A stretch of DNA of 64,000 nucleotides from Bombyx mori (GCF_030269925.1 NC_085118.1:14276001-14340000), one strand, 5' to 3'; shown: positions 25,401-39,700, counted from the first letter of the stretch. Notes: generated by a model not told the origin, from the letters alone. Program-made: numbers and translations.

Positions 25401-28400
25401 TGTGTCAATTACACGGTAGTGTGTGTCATATATTTTTTTATTGATTTAACGTATTTTTACGCATAATTAAAAAAAATATTGGCTTTCTACACTCCTTCTC
25501 TATATAAACTATAAGTGTCGAAATTTTCATACTCCTCCGTTCGTCCAATTTTCGTAAGAAGGGGTACAAAGTTTTTGCTTCACGTATTAATATATAGATT
25601 TTAAAAATCATTTTTGTTTGCGTTTTAAGTTACGAATTTGTACAAATTGGTGTGCGCTTCAAATATACTCTCTACCACCTTGAGATAGGAATCAGGACGA
25701 CTTGCGTTTATTTTGTAATTATGGGCCGATAATGCGGAAGTCGGTCCGTAATAGCAGAATTATAAGTGATAGATAGATCGAAGTAGCCGAGGTCGCTTAT
25801 ATGTGTCTTGTGATTACTAAACGGAATTGCTAACATCATAGATCGCGTAATATTTTGTCCTTCTCCCAGCGTAGTTGCTATTTTTTATTTATTTATTGCA
25901 TAGTTGGGTGGACGAGCTCACAGCCCGCCTGTTGTTAAGTGGTTACCGGAGCCCATAGACTGGTGGTAGGACCTCTTGTGAGTCCGCACGGTTAGATACC
26001 ACCGCCCTGCCTATTTCTGCCGTGAAGCAGTAATGCGTTTCGGTTTGAAGGGTGGGGCAGCCGCTGTAATTATACTGAGACCTTAGAACTTATATCTCAA
26101 GGTGGGTGGCGCATTTGCGTTGTAGATGTCTATGGGCTCCTGTAACCACTTAATATCAGGTAGGCTATGAGCTCGTCCACCCATCTAAGCAATAAAAAAA
26201 TAAAAAAAACATGGGGTCTATGGGCTTCGGTATAATATTTTGTATTCAAGTTTAACACTATTTGCTATGTGTATGTGCATTACTATAATTCTCATGTTGT
26301 ATTTGTTATTTTAGCTGTTCTACACACACTCATGAATTTTAATTATTATTCTCATAATCCTCTCGCAGGTCTGCTGGAAGATATTTCTTAAAGAAATAAG
26401 CAGTGCCTTTCTACATAATTTTCCTATTACTCTGTACTATGTCTTCTTTTTTGTGTGTACATAAATAAATAAATAAATAAGACATCTACAACGTAAATGT
26501 GCCACCCACTTTGAGATATAAGTTCTAAGGTCTCAGTATAGTTACAACGGCTGCCCCACCCTTCAAACCGAAACGCATTACTGCATCACGGCTGAAACAG
26601 GCAAGGTGGTGGTACCTACCCGTGCGGACTCATGAGAGGCCTACCACCAGTAATTACGCAAATTATAATTTTGCGAGTTTGATTTTTATTACACGATGTT
26701 ATTCCTTCATCGTGGAAGTGAACATTTGTTAAGTACGTATTTCATTAGAAAAATTGGTACCCGCCTGCGGGATTCGAACATCGTTGCATCGCTAGATACG
26801 AATGCACCGGACGTCTTATCCTTTAGGCCACGACGACTTTGCTCCTTTGTAAAGTGCTCAAATGTATAGTTTAGAATATCGTAGCTTAGGCTTTTTGTGA
26901 AGATCGTATACCGCCAAGGGAATCAGATCGCGATAAAAATAAACTAGTCACAAAACTAATAAATAACAAAACCACAAATTTATTGTATCAATAAACGAAA
27001 GATACCGTTTGTATTTGTTATGTGTGTGTTAAAAATTACACATTAATAAACCGTTAAACTGACAATGTCAATGCCAATTGCTTTTTTTTTTTTAATATAT
27101 ACATCATCGATCATTGAATGTTTTTTTTTTATCGAATCTTGTTTTGTTCGGGAAAACTTGAACGTGACATTTTCTTAATATGTTAAAGTCGCATTGAAAT
27201 CGCTCGTTATATTAGGCCGTTTTCCAATTACAGCACAAGAGCGCATTATGCGGCATAATGCTCAACTAAGCTTCAGCATAATTCGGCATTGTGCGTCACT
27301 GAGTCGCATTATGCTCTGTAATTAACCATTACTTAATGGTAGTTTTCCAATTACAGAGCATAATGCGACTCAGTGATGCACAATGCCGAATTATGCTGAA
27401 GCTTAGTTAGCAATATGCCGTATAATGCGCTCTGTGCTGTAATTGGAAAACGGCCTTAGTCTCCAACAATGCGACTGTGGCGGTGTTCAAATTTTTAAAA
27501 ACGTCTCTGTGGTGAACGTGATTTCCTTATATTTTAACCAATCGAACCAATAACAACGAATTAATTACTTAATCGATCTTTATTGTTTATGTCATTTAGA
27601 ATTTCGAAAACGTCATGAGGCCATTAAAATGTTGTTTTGTATTTAATAATATGAAGTCGGTGATGAGTCTTTGGCAGACTGTGAATGAAATGTTTGAATT
27701 TTTGAAATAAAACCTTCTTTAGCACCGTTGCGATTTGAAAAGAGACATTAAAAAGAGACAAATATGTGGGATGCAGCCTTCAGACAATTAATAAAAGTTT
27801 CGCGTTTACTACTTCCACGTTTTATTAAAGCACTATAAATTAAAATTACAATCGTTTTCGTCGTGCTCGTGCTTCGTTCGTCGTCGTTCATCCATCCGTC
27901 ATTCTGTCATCTCACACGTCATCCCCTTCCATTCTCGATATACCACTGCGTTCACAAACATCAACTTGCATCCATCATATCATGCGTTCAATAAAACATC
28001 ATTCCCACATTCGGCCGTCCTGCACGTAAGTCTGTCCTCAGAGTTACCTTTTTATAACACTAACATCTTACAACATAGAGAAAGTTATACAAAAAGTTAT
28101 AAATCATTCTTAAACAAAACAATTAACAACTATTACATTAACATCATATGACTAAAGACTGAACATATTACAACAAAACTAACTTAAAAAAAAACAAAAC
28201 TCATCTTATGATAAAAGGATATTAGAACATCGTATGCTAATAAATGTAACATAATAGAACTATAACTAGGGTTAACAATATAATTCACTCATCCTTTCAT
28301 ACTACCAATCTTGAACTCATCCTTTCTGTTTATTCAGTCACTTAAGTAATCAGGCCACTTTTTCATAAAATCAGCAGATGTAGTAGTCTTGTTAGGGCCT

Positions 28401-31400
28401 TCAACTTGTGCGTCAGCCTTCTCAACATTGTATCTATTCTTTCTTTTGACCTTTACTATTCGATATGGTCCCAAAAACTTTGGTTTCAGTTTCATTCCTG
28501 TACCAAACTGAGTCCTTTTCACAGCTACTAAGTCGCCTTCCTTGTATATAGTACATTCTTTCATTTTCTTGTTGTAATTTCTTCTATTTTCTTCTTGTAC
28601 TTTAAATATTTGTTTCTTCGCTTCCTTCCTAAGTTCTTCTCTACTGTCAATGAAATTGTGTCTTTCTTCTTCCATCAAAAGGTCCAGTAATTGAATATCT
28701 TCTTTCCTCTTCATTTTTATTCCAAAGAGTAATTGAAATGGGGTACTATTTATACTCCTGTGGTAAGTACTGTTGAGTGCTCTTTGAACTCGGCTTACCA
28801 ACTTATACCACAATGTAGGTTTCTCAACTGAAAGTTTTGTCAGTACTGAAATTATTGTTCTATGAACCCTTTCAACCTGACCGTTTCCTCTGGGAACCCC
28901 TGTTGTTATTTTTACATGCTCTATTTCTTCCTCTTTACAGTACTGTGCAAAATCGTTACTCGTAAATGCAGTCCCTCTATCTGAAATAATTCTTATAGGA
29001 TTACCAAATACTTGTTGATGTATTTCCAGCTTATTTAACACTTCTTGGGTAGATGTACTCTTTGTAGGGAACAACCATACAAACTTGGTGAATGCGTCAA
29101 CAATAGTCAATATGTAATTATATTGCTTACGTGTCTCCGTAAGTGGTCCAATGTGGTCCAGGTGAAGTGTATGTAATGGTGTGTCACCCTTTTCTATGGG
29201 ATTCAAAAATCCTTCTCGTTTACCTTCTTTACGGGATGCTAACAGACAAGGTATGCATGTAGCAATATAATCCTCAATCTTTTTCTCTAATTTTGGTATG
29301 TAATAATCCTTATTAATCAATTCCATTGTTTTCTTCTTTGAAAAATGACCATTATCATGCGCCCTCTTAATAATTTCAATTTCCATCTTCTGTGGTACAA
29401 CCAAACAATGTTGTGGTCCCTTGCAGAGTAATCCTCCTTGCAAATAAAAGTCATTATATAGTTTACCATCTCTCAGAATATTCATAATTGCATTTAATCC
29501 GTTGTCACTCTCTTGCGCACGTCTTAAATCACTATGTAGGTCTGAAAATATAAGAGCTACATATGGGTTTCGGCTTAGAGCATCTGTGTGTTTCATCTTC
29601 GAACCTTCACGATGTTCAATAGTGAAATCATAATCTTGTAAGAACAATATCCATCGTGCCACTCTTGTACTCATTGCTAGATCTTTTTTATTCAGTGTCA
29701 TTTGAAAAGCTTTGCAGTCTGTAACTATCTTAAAATGCTTTCCGTATAAATAATGTCTAAACTTCTTTATACCTTCTATTATAGCCAAAGCTTCTAGCTC
29801 ATAACTTGTATATTTACTCTCATCGTCAGTTGTTCGCTTGCTCATATAATGTACTGGATGTAGTTCACTGTTGTCATCTTTCTGTAATAATATAGCCGCA
29901 TATGCTATACTTGAGGCATCTGTATGAAGTTCTGTTTCTGCTTTTGGTTCATAAATTTTCAATACAGGTTTACTGGTCAACTTTTCCTTAAGCATATTGA
30001 AAACTAATCTATGTTCATTGTTAAATTCAAACTTCTTATCCTTTCTTAACATATCAGTAAGAGGTCGTGCTATCACTGCATAATTTTGTATGTATTTTCT
30101 AAAATAGGAACAAAGTCCTAAGAAACTTTGTAGTTGCTTCTCATTTCTCGGCTCAGGAAATTTAATGACAGCATCTGTCTTTCCCGATGATGGCATAACT
30201 GTTCCACCTTCAATAACATGTCCTAAATATTCCACTTTTCTTACTAATAATTGAGATTTCTTCCAGTTTATTTGTAATCCGTACTCCATAGCCAATTGTA
30301 ATACTTCTCGCAATCGTGCAACAGCTTGAGCTTCATTTATAGCCGGTATCAACAAATCATCGATAAATACTATGACAATACCCCTCGTTATCAAGTCTCT
30401 AAATATTATTGAAATAAATCTTGTAAAAACTTTGGGACAAATTGATAAACCAAAGGGTGCCTTTAAAAATTCATATTGGCCGTTCATTGTTACAAAAGAT
30501 GTATACTTAATAGAATCCTTGCTGACCCTTAAATGAAAAAATCCATTTTTAAGATCAAGTGCACTAAATATTCTCGCAGGTGCCAGTCTGTCAATAAGTT
30601 CATCGATAATGGGTAGCGGGTATTCATCCTTGAGCATTTTCCTATTAATTAATCTATAATCAACACATATTCTTATGTTTCCGTTTTTCTTTCTGACAAG
30701 AACAATTGGGCTAGTATATTCAGAAAAGCTTACCCGAATAACTCCTTGTTCCAGCCACTCCTTAACCTGTTTATCTACCTCATCCTGTTCTTTTGGTGAG
30801 ATGCGTCGTGGTCGTTGAGCCACTGGGATGTCGTCTTTAAGTGTGATTTTCAACTCAATGGGAGCCTCTTTAGTTTGACATGGCCGATATTCATCTACTA
30901 ACCTAGTCACTTCATTCCTCACATTTTCATTCATAACATGACCTACAATGTCAATAGAACATGGAAAACAATTTACCTTAAACAACCAATCATTTGGTTT
31001 CATCCATACCAAACCATCTTTCATAACTGTAATAACATTTCTTAAAAATTCATGTCCCAATATCACTTTAATAGGTATACTGTCTCTAGGAATCACATAA
31101 AATATTATATCACGATACGTGTAGCCGTCGATTTCAATGTTTGTTTTAAATTGTTCACTTGATATTACCTTTGATGAGCCTAAACCGGTAAGAACTGTGT
31201 TTACATTTTTAAAACACGTCGGAGAGCCTATTTGCTCATAATAGTCCATGGTTACTAAATTAACTTCACTACCAGTATCAATTAATGCATGAATTTCGTT
31301 ATTATTACACAATTTTACTAATTTCAAAGTTTTTTTCAACACTTTACATTCTTTATTTACTTTTAAAATGTCAACCTCACTGTTATGACATTTGTCGCGC

Positions 31401-33753
31401 ACCGTACTGTTCGCAGAGCCAATCACAGCATTCATAGCGTTGTGAACTTCGTCAGATTGATTTTCGAAAATTGTGTTCGCGCCCTCCTGCGTCGTAGCGA
31501 TATACGTGTGTTTCGGTTGCTGCTCCGTTCTCGCGCTGCTAGCCGTAGCCGATGACGCTTCCGCCTTTGCCGGACATTGTGAAGAAATATGGCCGAACAC
31601 GTTGCAGTTGAAACACTTTTTTCCTTGCATCTTTTTCGGGCAATCTTCACTTTTATGACTCTTTTCTCCACAGCTATAACATCGAACTTTTGATGACCAT
31701 TCTCTTGTATTAGTAATTTTCTGCTCTTTTCCGTAAATAGGTTCTTTCTTCATTTTTTCTTTCAAAATCTCGTATATTTTTAATTTCTCCTTTAATTCAG
31801 CGTACGTTGTGACTCCATATAGCATTATTTTATTTATTTCTTGATCTTGTATACCATCTACAACATATTTTATAGCCACGTAGTCCGCCATTTTGCCTCG
31901 GCGTCCAAGCTCTTTCATGGCAAACATGTAGTCAATGCATGATTCATTTGACTTTTTCTTTTTAGCACTCATCATTTCGTGAATAGTCTTGGCGTCTATG
32001 GTGTCAGGGAACTCCTTACTGATGGCTATCTTTAAAGTATCCCAGCATGGAAACGTTTTTTCAGAATTTAACCACAAAGCTGCCGTGCCGGTTAATGACC
32101 GTCGAGCCACTAATAACCGTTGCTTTGGTGTCCACTCGAATATGTCACCATTTTCCTCTATATCTTGTATCCACTTTGTTACAGCATAAGTTTTGTCTTT
32201 GCCGTCAAACTTCCTGATGATATTCTCCGTTAAGTGAAACATTCCACCACGCGTTGGTCGATCGAAAATACTGTCGTCGTCATCGAAGGACTGGCTTTTT
32301 GATCGTCGTCTTGCCATCCTCGTGTATCAATCTTTTGTGATCGTCGTACACAATGAAGATTTAAATACGTCGTGTGTATATTCGTACAATTGACGCGTTG
32401 TTTGTTTCTCGTAATGGCGTCGAAACAATTATTATTACTTGCCTTTTCTTTTGGCCGATCCCGGACGAGCCCCCAAAATGTGGGATGCAGCCTTCAGACA
32501 ATTAATAAAAGTTTCGCGTTTACTACTTCCACGTTTTATTAAAGCACTATAAATTAAAATTACAATCGTTTTCGTCGTGCTCGTGCTTCGTTCGTCGTCG
32601 TTCATCCATCCGTCATTCTGTCATCTCACACGTCATCCCCTTCCATTCTCGATATACCACTGCGTTCACAAACATCAACTTGCATCCATCATATCATGCG
32701 TTCAATAAAACATCATTCCCACAAATATATACATCCATAATATGATTAAGAGGGACAGAGAACTTGTTTTCGACTTATGACTGTTCGAAAGATAAATTTT
32801 GCTTTGCTGTAACAAAAAAGAATATGCACCCTAAAAAAGTATGTTCGCAAATTAAAAATAACCTTTTTATGTTTTAAAAATACGAAGTTCAGGTTTTTTT
32901 CTCACTGTAATAAGAAGATTGTATTAACGTGCCTCTGACCAGACTTCATAGTTTTAGGTCAACAGGCCAAGTGCTCCATGGGTTATTATGACAAATTATG
33001 GCTATAGCTTTGACAGATGGACAACAAATTAATTCTATAGTGGTCCCATTTATTTATTTTGACGACCCTATAAAAGTCCATTCTATAGGATAAATTACAG
33101 AAACATTCAAGCACCGGTAACCGTTATCGGTAGCGGGTCCGACGAGTAAACTAACCCACAGACACAACCTACTGAATTTCTCGCCGGATCTTCTCAGTGG
33201 GTCGCGTTTCCGATCCTGTGGTAGATTCTGCGAGAACACTGCTCTTGCTAGAGCAACGCAACTTGTTAGCAACGTCCCCAGGTTAGAGCCCCGTGAGCTC
33301 ACCTACTCGCCCGGTGAATCTAGTATGACCCCTCGAGGTCACTAGAATAGGTAGGAAAACAAAAAAATAATGAAATAGGGTAAATTAAATGTGACATTTG
33401 GAACAAATAAGAATCAATTAATAGAAACATATTTGGGTAAATTTTATTTTTGTTTTTTTATATTTTTGTTAATTATTTTAGTTTTGGATAAAAATATCCT
33501 CATACACGTTTTCCTTTCCGAATTACATTAAAATGTCATTGCCAGACTGACTTCAATGAACTTTGAAACGTAAAAGGAATAATTGCAGTTATTTCGTTTA
33601 TTATAAGGAAGGCTTCCTTGTTTTCCTCAAGTTTATGAACGCACTGTAGGTTTAACGAATCATAAAATGGCTTAATTAAAATTAAGTGTCTATTACTTTC
33701 AGTAGTACCTTTGCCTTTAAAAAAAAAAAGATCTAATGAAGAGTAAGAATAAT

Positions 33754-33785
<32 letters not shown>

Positions 33786-36700
33786 GGATTACCGACAGGG
33801 TTTACAGTAAGACATAAAATAACATTAACATGTATAGAGCAATTGATAATTGCAACTCTAATTATAGGCAATCACAGCATGCATTACATTAATATATTAA
33901 TAGAGATTTAATAATACTATTAATAATAATAAAAAATTAAAAACAAAAGAAAGACAACAAGGGCAGTAATACCCAAGTACTCAGACCAAGGCTGAGGCTG
34001 AGGTTCAACAACAACTTTTTATAATTTTGTTCTTAAATATTGGAAGGGAATCGCCAAATATGTCAAGGTTTTCAACTTTTCTAACTAGATTATTATAAAG
34101 GTTAGTTAGACGAGGAGTAGGTGAGTGCTTGCCTAGATTGGTTCTGCTAAAGCGGGTGCTGAAAAGAGCAACGGGGCGACGAGGTAACCTAGATGGCACC
34201 TTCAAAGAGAATTTATTGAGGATGAATTGGGAGTCGACAGTACCGCTCATAACTTGATGTAAAAAACATAAGCCTAACATATCGCGGCGATCACTCAATG
34301 TTTGCATTTTAAAATATTTAGCCCTATCAACATAAGATTCAACATAATTAGGCGGCCTAAAACGGTACGACATGTGGCGAAGTAACTTTTTTTGAATTCT
34401 CTCAATCCTGTTAATATGGGTAATTATAATAATAGAAAAGGAATAATAAAATCATAATTTTTCATAAAACGTTTCATATCGTACGATAAGCCGCAGCTCA
34501 TCCACAAAAACTGGTTTTCTGAATTCATCGTTTACCATCTGGTACCCTCTGGTGTATACATTTAATATCACTTCACCAAGATTATTATTGTCTATTCATT
34601 CTTGAGTTGTGCGAACAGTATGCGGCTGAGTATTTACTGCATCAAAACAATGTCTCCACCGATGAAGAGCATCAGCAGTTAGATTTCCTCCACTAATCAT
34701 TATGGAAACTGCTTGAGTTCTTGAACGCACAGGTCCCTAAATCTTTATTGCATCACCTACCCACTGTAGTTTCAAAATTGTGTGAACGTATCATTCTATT
34801 TTGCGTTTATATAGTTTATATTTTCTCCTTATGCCTCGTCAACTCAGTTTGTATAAACGAGTTTAAATAAAATTAAAACAATTATCTGAATTATGAAGTA
34901 CATTTTATTTTGTATTAATTAGAGCTAAATATGAGACTAAATAAAAACATAAAAACCAGTCAGCAATGTGACTAAAACAACAAGAATTTCAGTATTTTTT
35001 ATTGATTTTATGGTATATTAACCACGTTTGGTTAGGGTAATTCTTTTCAATAATGATATTTGAAAGAAAAATCTTTGTCAGTGCATTACAAGCAGGTTGC
35101 CCATCGTGAGCTGTGGTCAAACACGTTACGTCTAAATAAGTATGATGCAAATGAGCCCTCCCGATTTCATATAACGCAAAGAGATATCTCTAAACATTGT
35201 GTAAGTCAAATATTCCACAACTCGAACTGAGTAACCTATGCATTCCAGTTTGGACGAATATTTGTTGTTGATGGACCTGATGACTGGCCATATCGAATAA
35301 AATAAATTGAGGGGACGAGGCGATGGTTCATGTAGATTGGACCCAAACTTTAGCTTGGACGCACATTGGACGTCCGTGTCTGCCCTGCGATCGATTATAA
35401 AATCTCAAATTGTAAGGTTAAAGGTCGGATGCTAGCTTCAGAATAGGCATAGGAACGTCCAGATCGGCTTGCAATTTGGTCTTACAGGCTTAGTGTCGCG
35501 ACTTAAGTCATGAGAAATTACATAAGTAGCTACTATGAATGTTTTTTATAAAAAAATTATCACTTTTGGATCTCTATCGAAGAATAGAATTTAAATAAAA
35601 ACATCACACAACCGTCATCCATTATAATAAAAAGCATTAGTTACCCAGTATTGTTATCAAAAATATGTAATATGTTACCTAAAAATATAAAGTGTTTTTC
35701 GGAGATATGGTTTAGAATCTTTAAATTCTAGGGGATGGGTTATTTGTCTTATAAGGTCATATGATTTCACCGACAAACGAAAAAAAATCTCAACACCCGC
35801 ACTCTTCGCACCCATATTTAAAAACATTCATTAGATTGTCCTAATTTACTGAACGGGCTCGCGTTCCATCTGGCGTTAAGTGGTCATCGAAGCTTATAGC
35901 ATCTCCTCGTTCAGTTTGAACAATTAAAAAATTCAAACCCTGGAAATGATCAGGATAATTTCCAGCGTAACAGGTTATCAGCGCTGCCTTGTCTTTACCT
36001 ACATTTGTACTAACAATAGTATGCTGTTCAATAACCATTGTTTCTGTGTGGTGGTTCATTTTGGTGTTATTTTCTTAACGAGGTCGAAGTAAAACGTAAT
36101 CACACGAAATAACAACGGCAGCAACTCGAATCGTATTAATCTATAGCTCATCAGTAATTTATTTTAGTGTTATCTGTTAAACTTATTGATAAGTTTTATC
36201 GGTGCATTGTAATCAAAGCCAAATACATTATCGGTGATTCGGTTTAGCAACAAATCTTTTTTGAAATGTTTTTTTTTAGAAACGCTGTTGGGCGCATTGT
36301 CTCACTGGCCATTTCGTTTTAGGCTCTTTCCTGAAGGTATAGACCACGAATTAAAAAAATAGTCTCTAATTCATTGTGATAAAGGCCAAGCCTTTCAAAT
36401 CGAAACGCTCCACAACAAAAATAAGCATCATTGTTGGACCGACCTTTTTTTGGACGAATTCTATCATCAAAATATCATTTGTTTTATTTATTTATTGTTT
36501 GGATGGGTGGATGAGTTCACGGTCCACCTTCTTTTAAGAGCTTACTGGATCTTGTAAACATTTACAACGTAATTGCCATTACCCACCTTGAGGCGTGAAT
36601 GATACAATGTAGTTCAGTATACAAATAAGTAGTTTTTTTATTTATTTATTTATTTTATTGCTTAGATGGGTGGACGAGCTCGCAGCCCACCTGGTGTTAA

Positions 36701-39700
36701 GTGGTTACTGGAGCCCATAGACATCTATAATGTAAATGCGCCACCCACAGATATAAGTTCTAAGGTCTCAGTATAGTTACAACGGCTACCCCACCCTTCA
36801 AACCGAAACGCATTACTGCTTCACGGCAGAAATAGGCGGGGTGGTGGTACCTACCCGTGCGGACTCACAAGAGGTCCTACCACCAGTGATTACGCAAATT
36901 ATAATTTTGCGGGTTTGATTTTTATTACACGATGTTATTCCTTAACCGTGGAAGTCAACCGTGAACATATGTTAAGTACGTATTTCATCAGAAAAATTGG
37001 TACCCACCTGCGGGATTCGAACACCGGTGCATCGCTACATACGAATGCACCGGACGTCTTATCCTTTAGGCCACGACGACTTCATTAGTATATTTTCTTT
37101 TATTAAAAATATTAAAATAAACCGGAAATTATATAATAAAAGCGAACTATTGTGTAGAAGAGGAGAGCATAAATAATGTGACGTAATGGTCATTAACAAA
37201 TGATACAAGATGAAGATGATGCGTGCATGATGATGATTGGTGATTACGTTGCGCAGTCTGTTCTATGTATTTATATTTTTTGGCTTTCCACGATCGACTG
37301 AACTAATAGCCACGATCTATGGGGTTGACCACCCCTGCTATAGTCCAATGGCTGTCACATTATAAATCGAAATTGTTTCGCGCAAAATATGGACCCCGCC
37401 CATATTTGGTATTTGGCTTGGTGGTAGCCATTTGTGTGGGCTCACAAGACGCCCTACCACCAGTAATTATTATCAATTGATATATGTAATACTTTGTTTC
37501 GCTGTCACTATGCTCAATCCGGACCATTTCAAAGGCAAATAACCTTCTCTTGACTGATAACAGTCTAAAATACCCTAAATACTTGAATTGAATACATATG
37601 TTGCCATTGAATTATAAGGCTTCGGTCTATTGTAAATACGTTTGCATTCCGGTCGGATTACACACAGCACTGGACTATCAACTTGCTCAGACCCAGTAAT
37701 AACAAATTGATCCGCAACAAGGCCCATTGTTGTTGTTGATTACTATCGAACTGTCGCAATTATTTTTAATTGTTCATAAATTGCTCGTCAAAATTCTTTC
37801 AATAGAACTATTGGTTCGTTTGGTCCAATCTTGAAGGATATGTAATAAATACCATATAGTCTTCTCGCATTAATACTGTATTATCTAAAAACTTCTAAAT
37901 TTTGCAAGAGAGTGTTTTAAAGGCATATTTTTAATATTAATCATCTTTGCAACATTTATTTTTTAGTTTTTACCAGTTACATTATCTGTCTTTTAAAGTA
38001 AGATAAAATTATGTTTTTTTTTATTTTATTGCTTAGATTGATGGACGAGCTCACAGCCCACCTGGTGTTAAGTGGTTACTGGAGCCCATAGACATCCACA
38101 ACGTAAATGCGCCACCCACCTTGAGATATAAGTTCTAAGGTCTCAAGTAAGTTACAACGGCTGCCCCACCTTTCAAACCGAAACGCATTACTGCTTCACG
38201 GCAGAAATAGGCAGGGTGGTGGTACCCACCCGCGCGGACTCACAAGAGGTCCTACCACCAGTAAAAAAATAATTTTGTTATTATAATAGCTGTCAAAATA
38301 TAGGTAAGCTAAAAAAAAAAAACTGAAACTAAACTACGCTCTTTTGACAGTATTTATAAGAAAAATACTGGTGATACCAAATAATTCCGCATATTAACTC
38401 AATTTCGAATATTTTTGGAAATTGTACACTTTTAATGCGAAAAGACGATATCATGTTTCATAGTAGGCGGGACTTTAATCTAAAAAAGGTTTACGGGCTC
38501 ATATACGATCGTATCGAAGTTGTTGACGAGTATATTTACCTGGGACACACTGTCCAGCTAGGTAAGTCCAACTTCGAAAAAGAGGTCAACCGTCGAATCC
38601 AGTTCGGATGGGCAGCATTCGGAAATCATCCAATCATCAGCATCACAAATACTACAGTGTCTCAAGACGAAAGTCTTTGACCAGTGTGTGTTGCCAGTGA
38701 TGACATATGGCACTGAGACGTGGTCGCTCACAATGGGCCTTATGAGAAGGCTCAAGGTCACCCAAAGAGCAATGGAGAGGGCTATGCTCGGAGCTTCCCT
38801 GCGAGATCAAATCAGAAATGAGGAGATTCGCAGGAAAAGCATGGTAACCGACATAGCCCAAAGGATTGCGACACTGAAGTGGCAGTGGGCAGGACATATT
38901 GCTCGCGGAACGGATGGCCGTTGGGGCCAGAAGGTTCTTGAGTGGCGACCGCGTACTGGGAGACGTAGCGTGGGTAGGCCTCCCACAAGGTGGGCCGACG
39001 ACCTATTGAGGTTCGCGGGGATCCGCTGGATGCAGGCAGCGCAGGACCGGTCTTTGTGGCGAGGCTTGGGGGAGGCCTATTTTTTTTAAGTACTAAGGTC
39101 TCAGTGTAGTTACAACGGCTGCCCCCAACTATTTCCAGCAGTGGACGTCCATGGGCTGATAGAATAGAAAAAAAATACGATCGTGTTCTATTTCTTCGTA
39201 AAGGACATCAACTGTTACTAATTTATAAATAACATTATTAATATTAAACTAGAATCTTTTAACGTATTAATAAAATCAATAATAATTAAATCAATAATTA
39301 AAATTCAATTAATCAAACTCAATAGATACAGTGACGATGTTAAAATATTTATAAAACAAGTTTATATTAAAAATGTTCTATGTTTTTATTCTCTTCAGTA
39401 GACCAGCCATTTGTTGAACACTTCATAAAGGGATTTGTCTGACTGCGTTCAATATTAAGAACGTTTGATTCACTATTCCTCATTACTGAATCTACCTTTT
39501 AATAATTAAATATTGCTTTGTTTTATAAAACACCGCTACGTCAAGCATATGGAATGTTTTAAGACCAAATGGTCCAATTTTTATTGTATTTATTGCTGAG
39601 ATGGTTGGACGAGCTCACAGCCCACCCGGTGTTAAGTGGTTACTGGAGCCCATAGATATCTACAATGTTAATGCGTCACCCACCTTGAGATATAAGTTCT

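Larger units (their letters stand above)
27765..32723 (-). mobile_element. Ty3/gypsy LTR retrotransposon, complete and apparently young
   Basis: The element is 4959 bp, in antisense to the ABCG gene, within intron 2. The LTRs at 27765-28009 and 32479-32723 are both 245 bp and read as identical, with TGTGGGA...TCCCACA ends and a 4-base AATA duplication (27761-27764 and 32724-32727). The single open frame encodes capsid, zinc knuckles, protease, reverse transcriptase, RNase H and integrase. No envelope gene. Identical LTRs and an unbroken frame mean recent insertion. Activity is not shown. Confidence 0.95.

Noticed and set aside
28334..32317. Endogenous retrovirus (errantivirus) with envelope gene
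   Set aside because: After gag-pol only about 320 non-coding bases remain before the 3' LTR. There is no envelope frame, so it is a retrotransposon.
33750..33784. Tandem ATTT repeats considered as a CRISPR-like or satellite array
   Set aside because: The tetranucleotide run is the 3' tail of a LINE. No spacers and no longer unit exist, and CRISPR arrays are not expected in an insect genome.
35841..36059. 72-codon minus-strand open frame starting with ATG
   Set aside because: Its 3' part overlaps a SINE-A-like relic, no family is recognisable and no splice context supports it.
38435..39089. Host gene with reverse-transcriptase-like domain
   Set aside because: Frameshifted, 5'-truncated and ending in the common RTE LINE terminus. 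A dead LINE.
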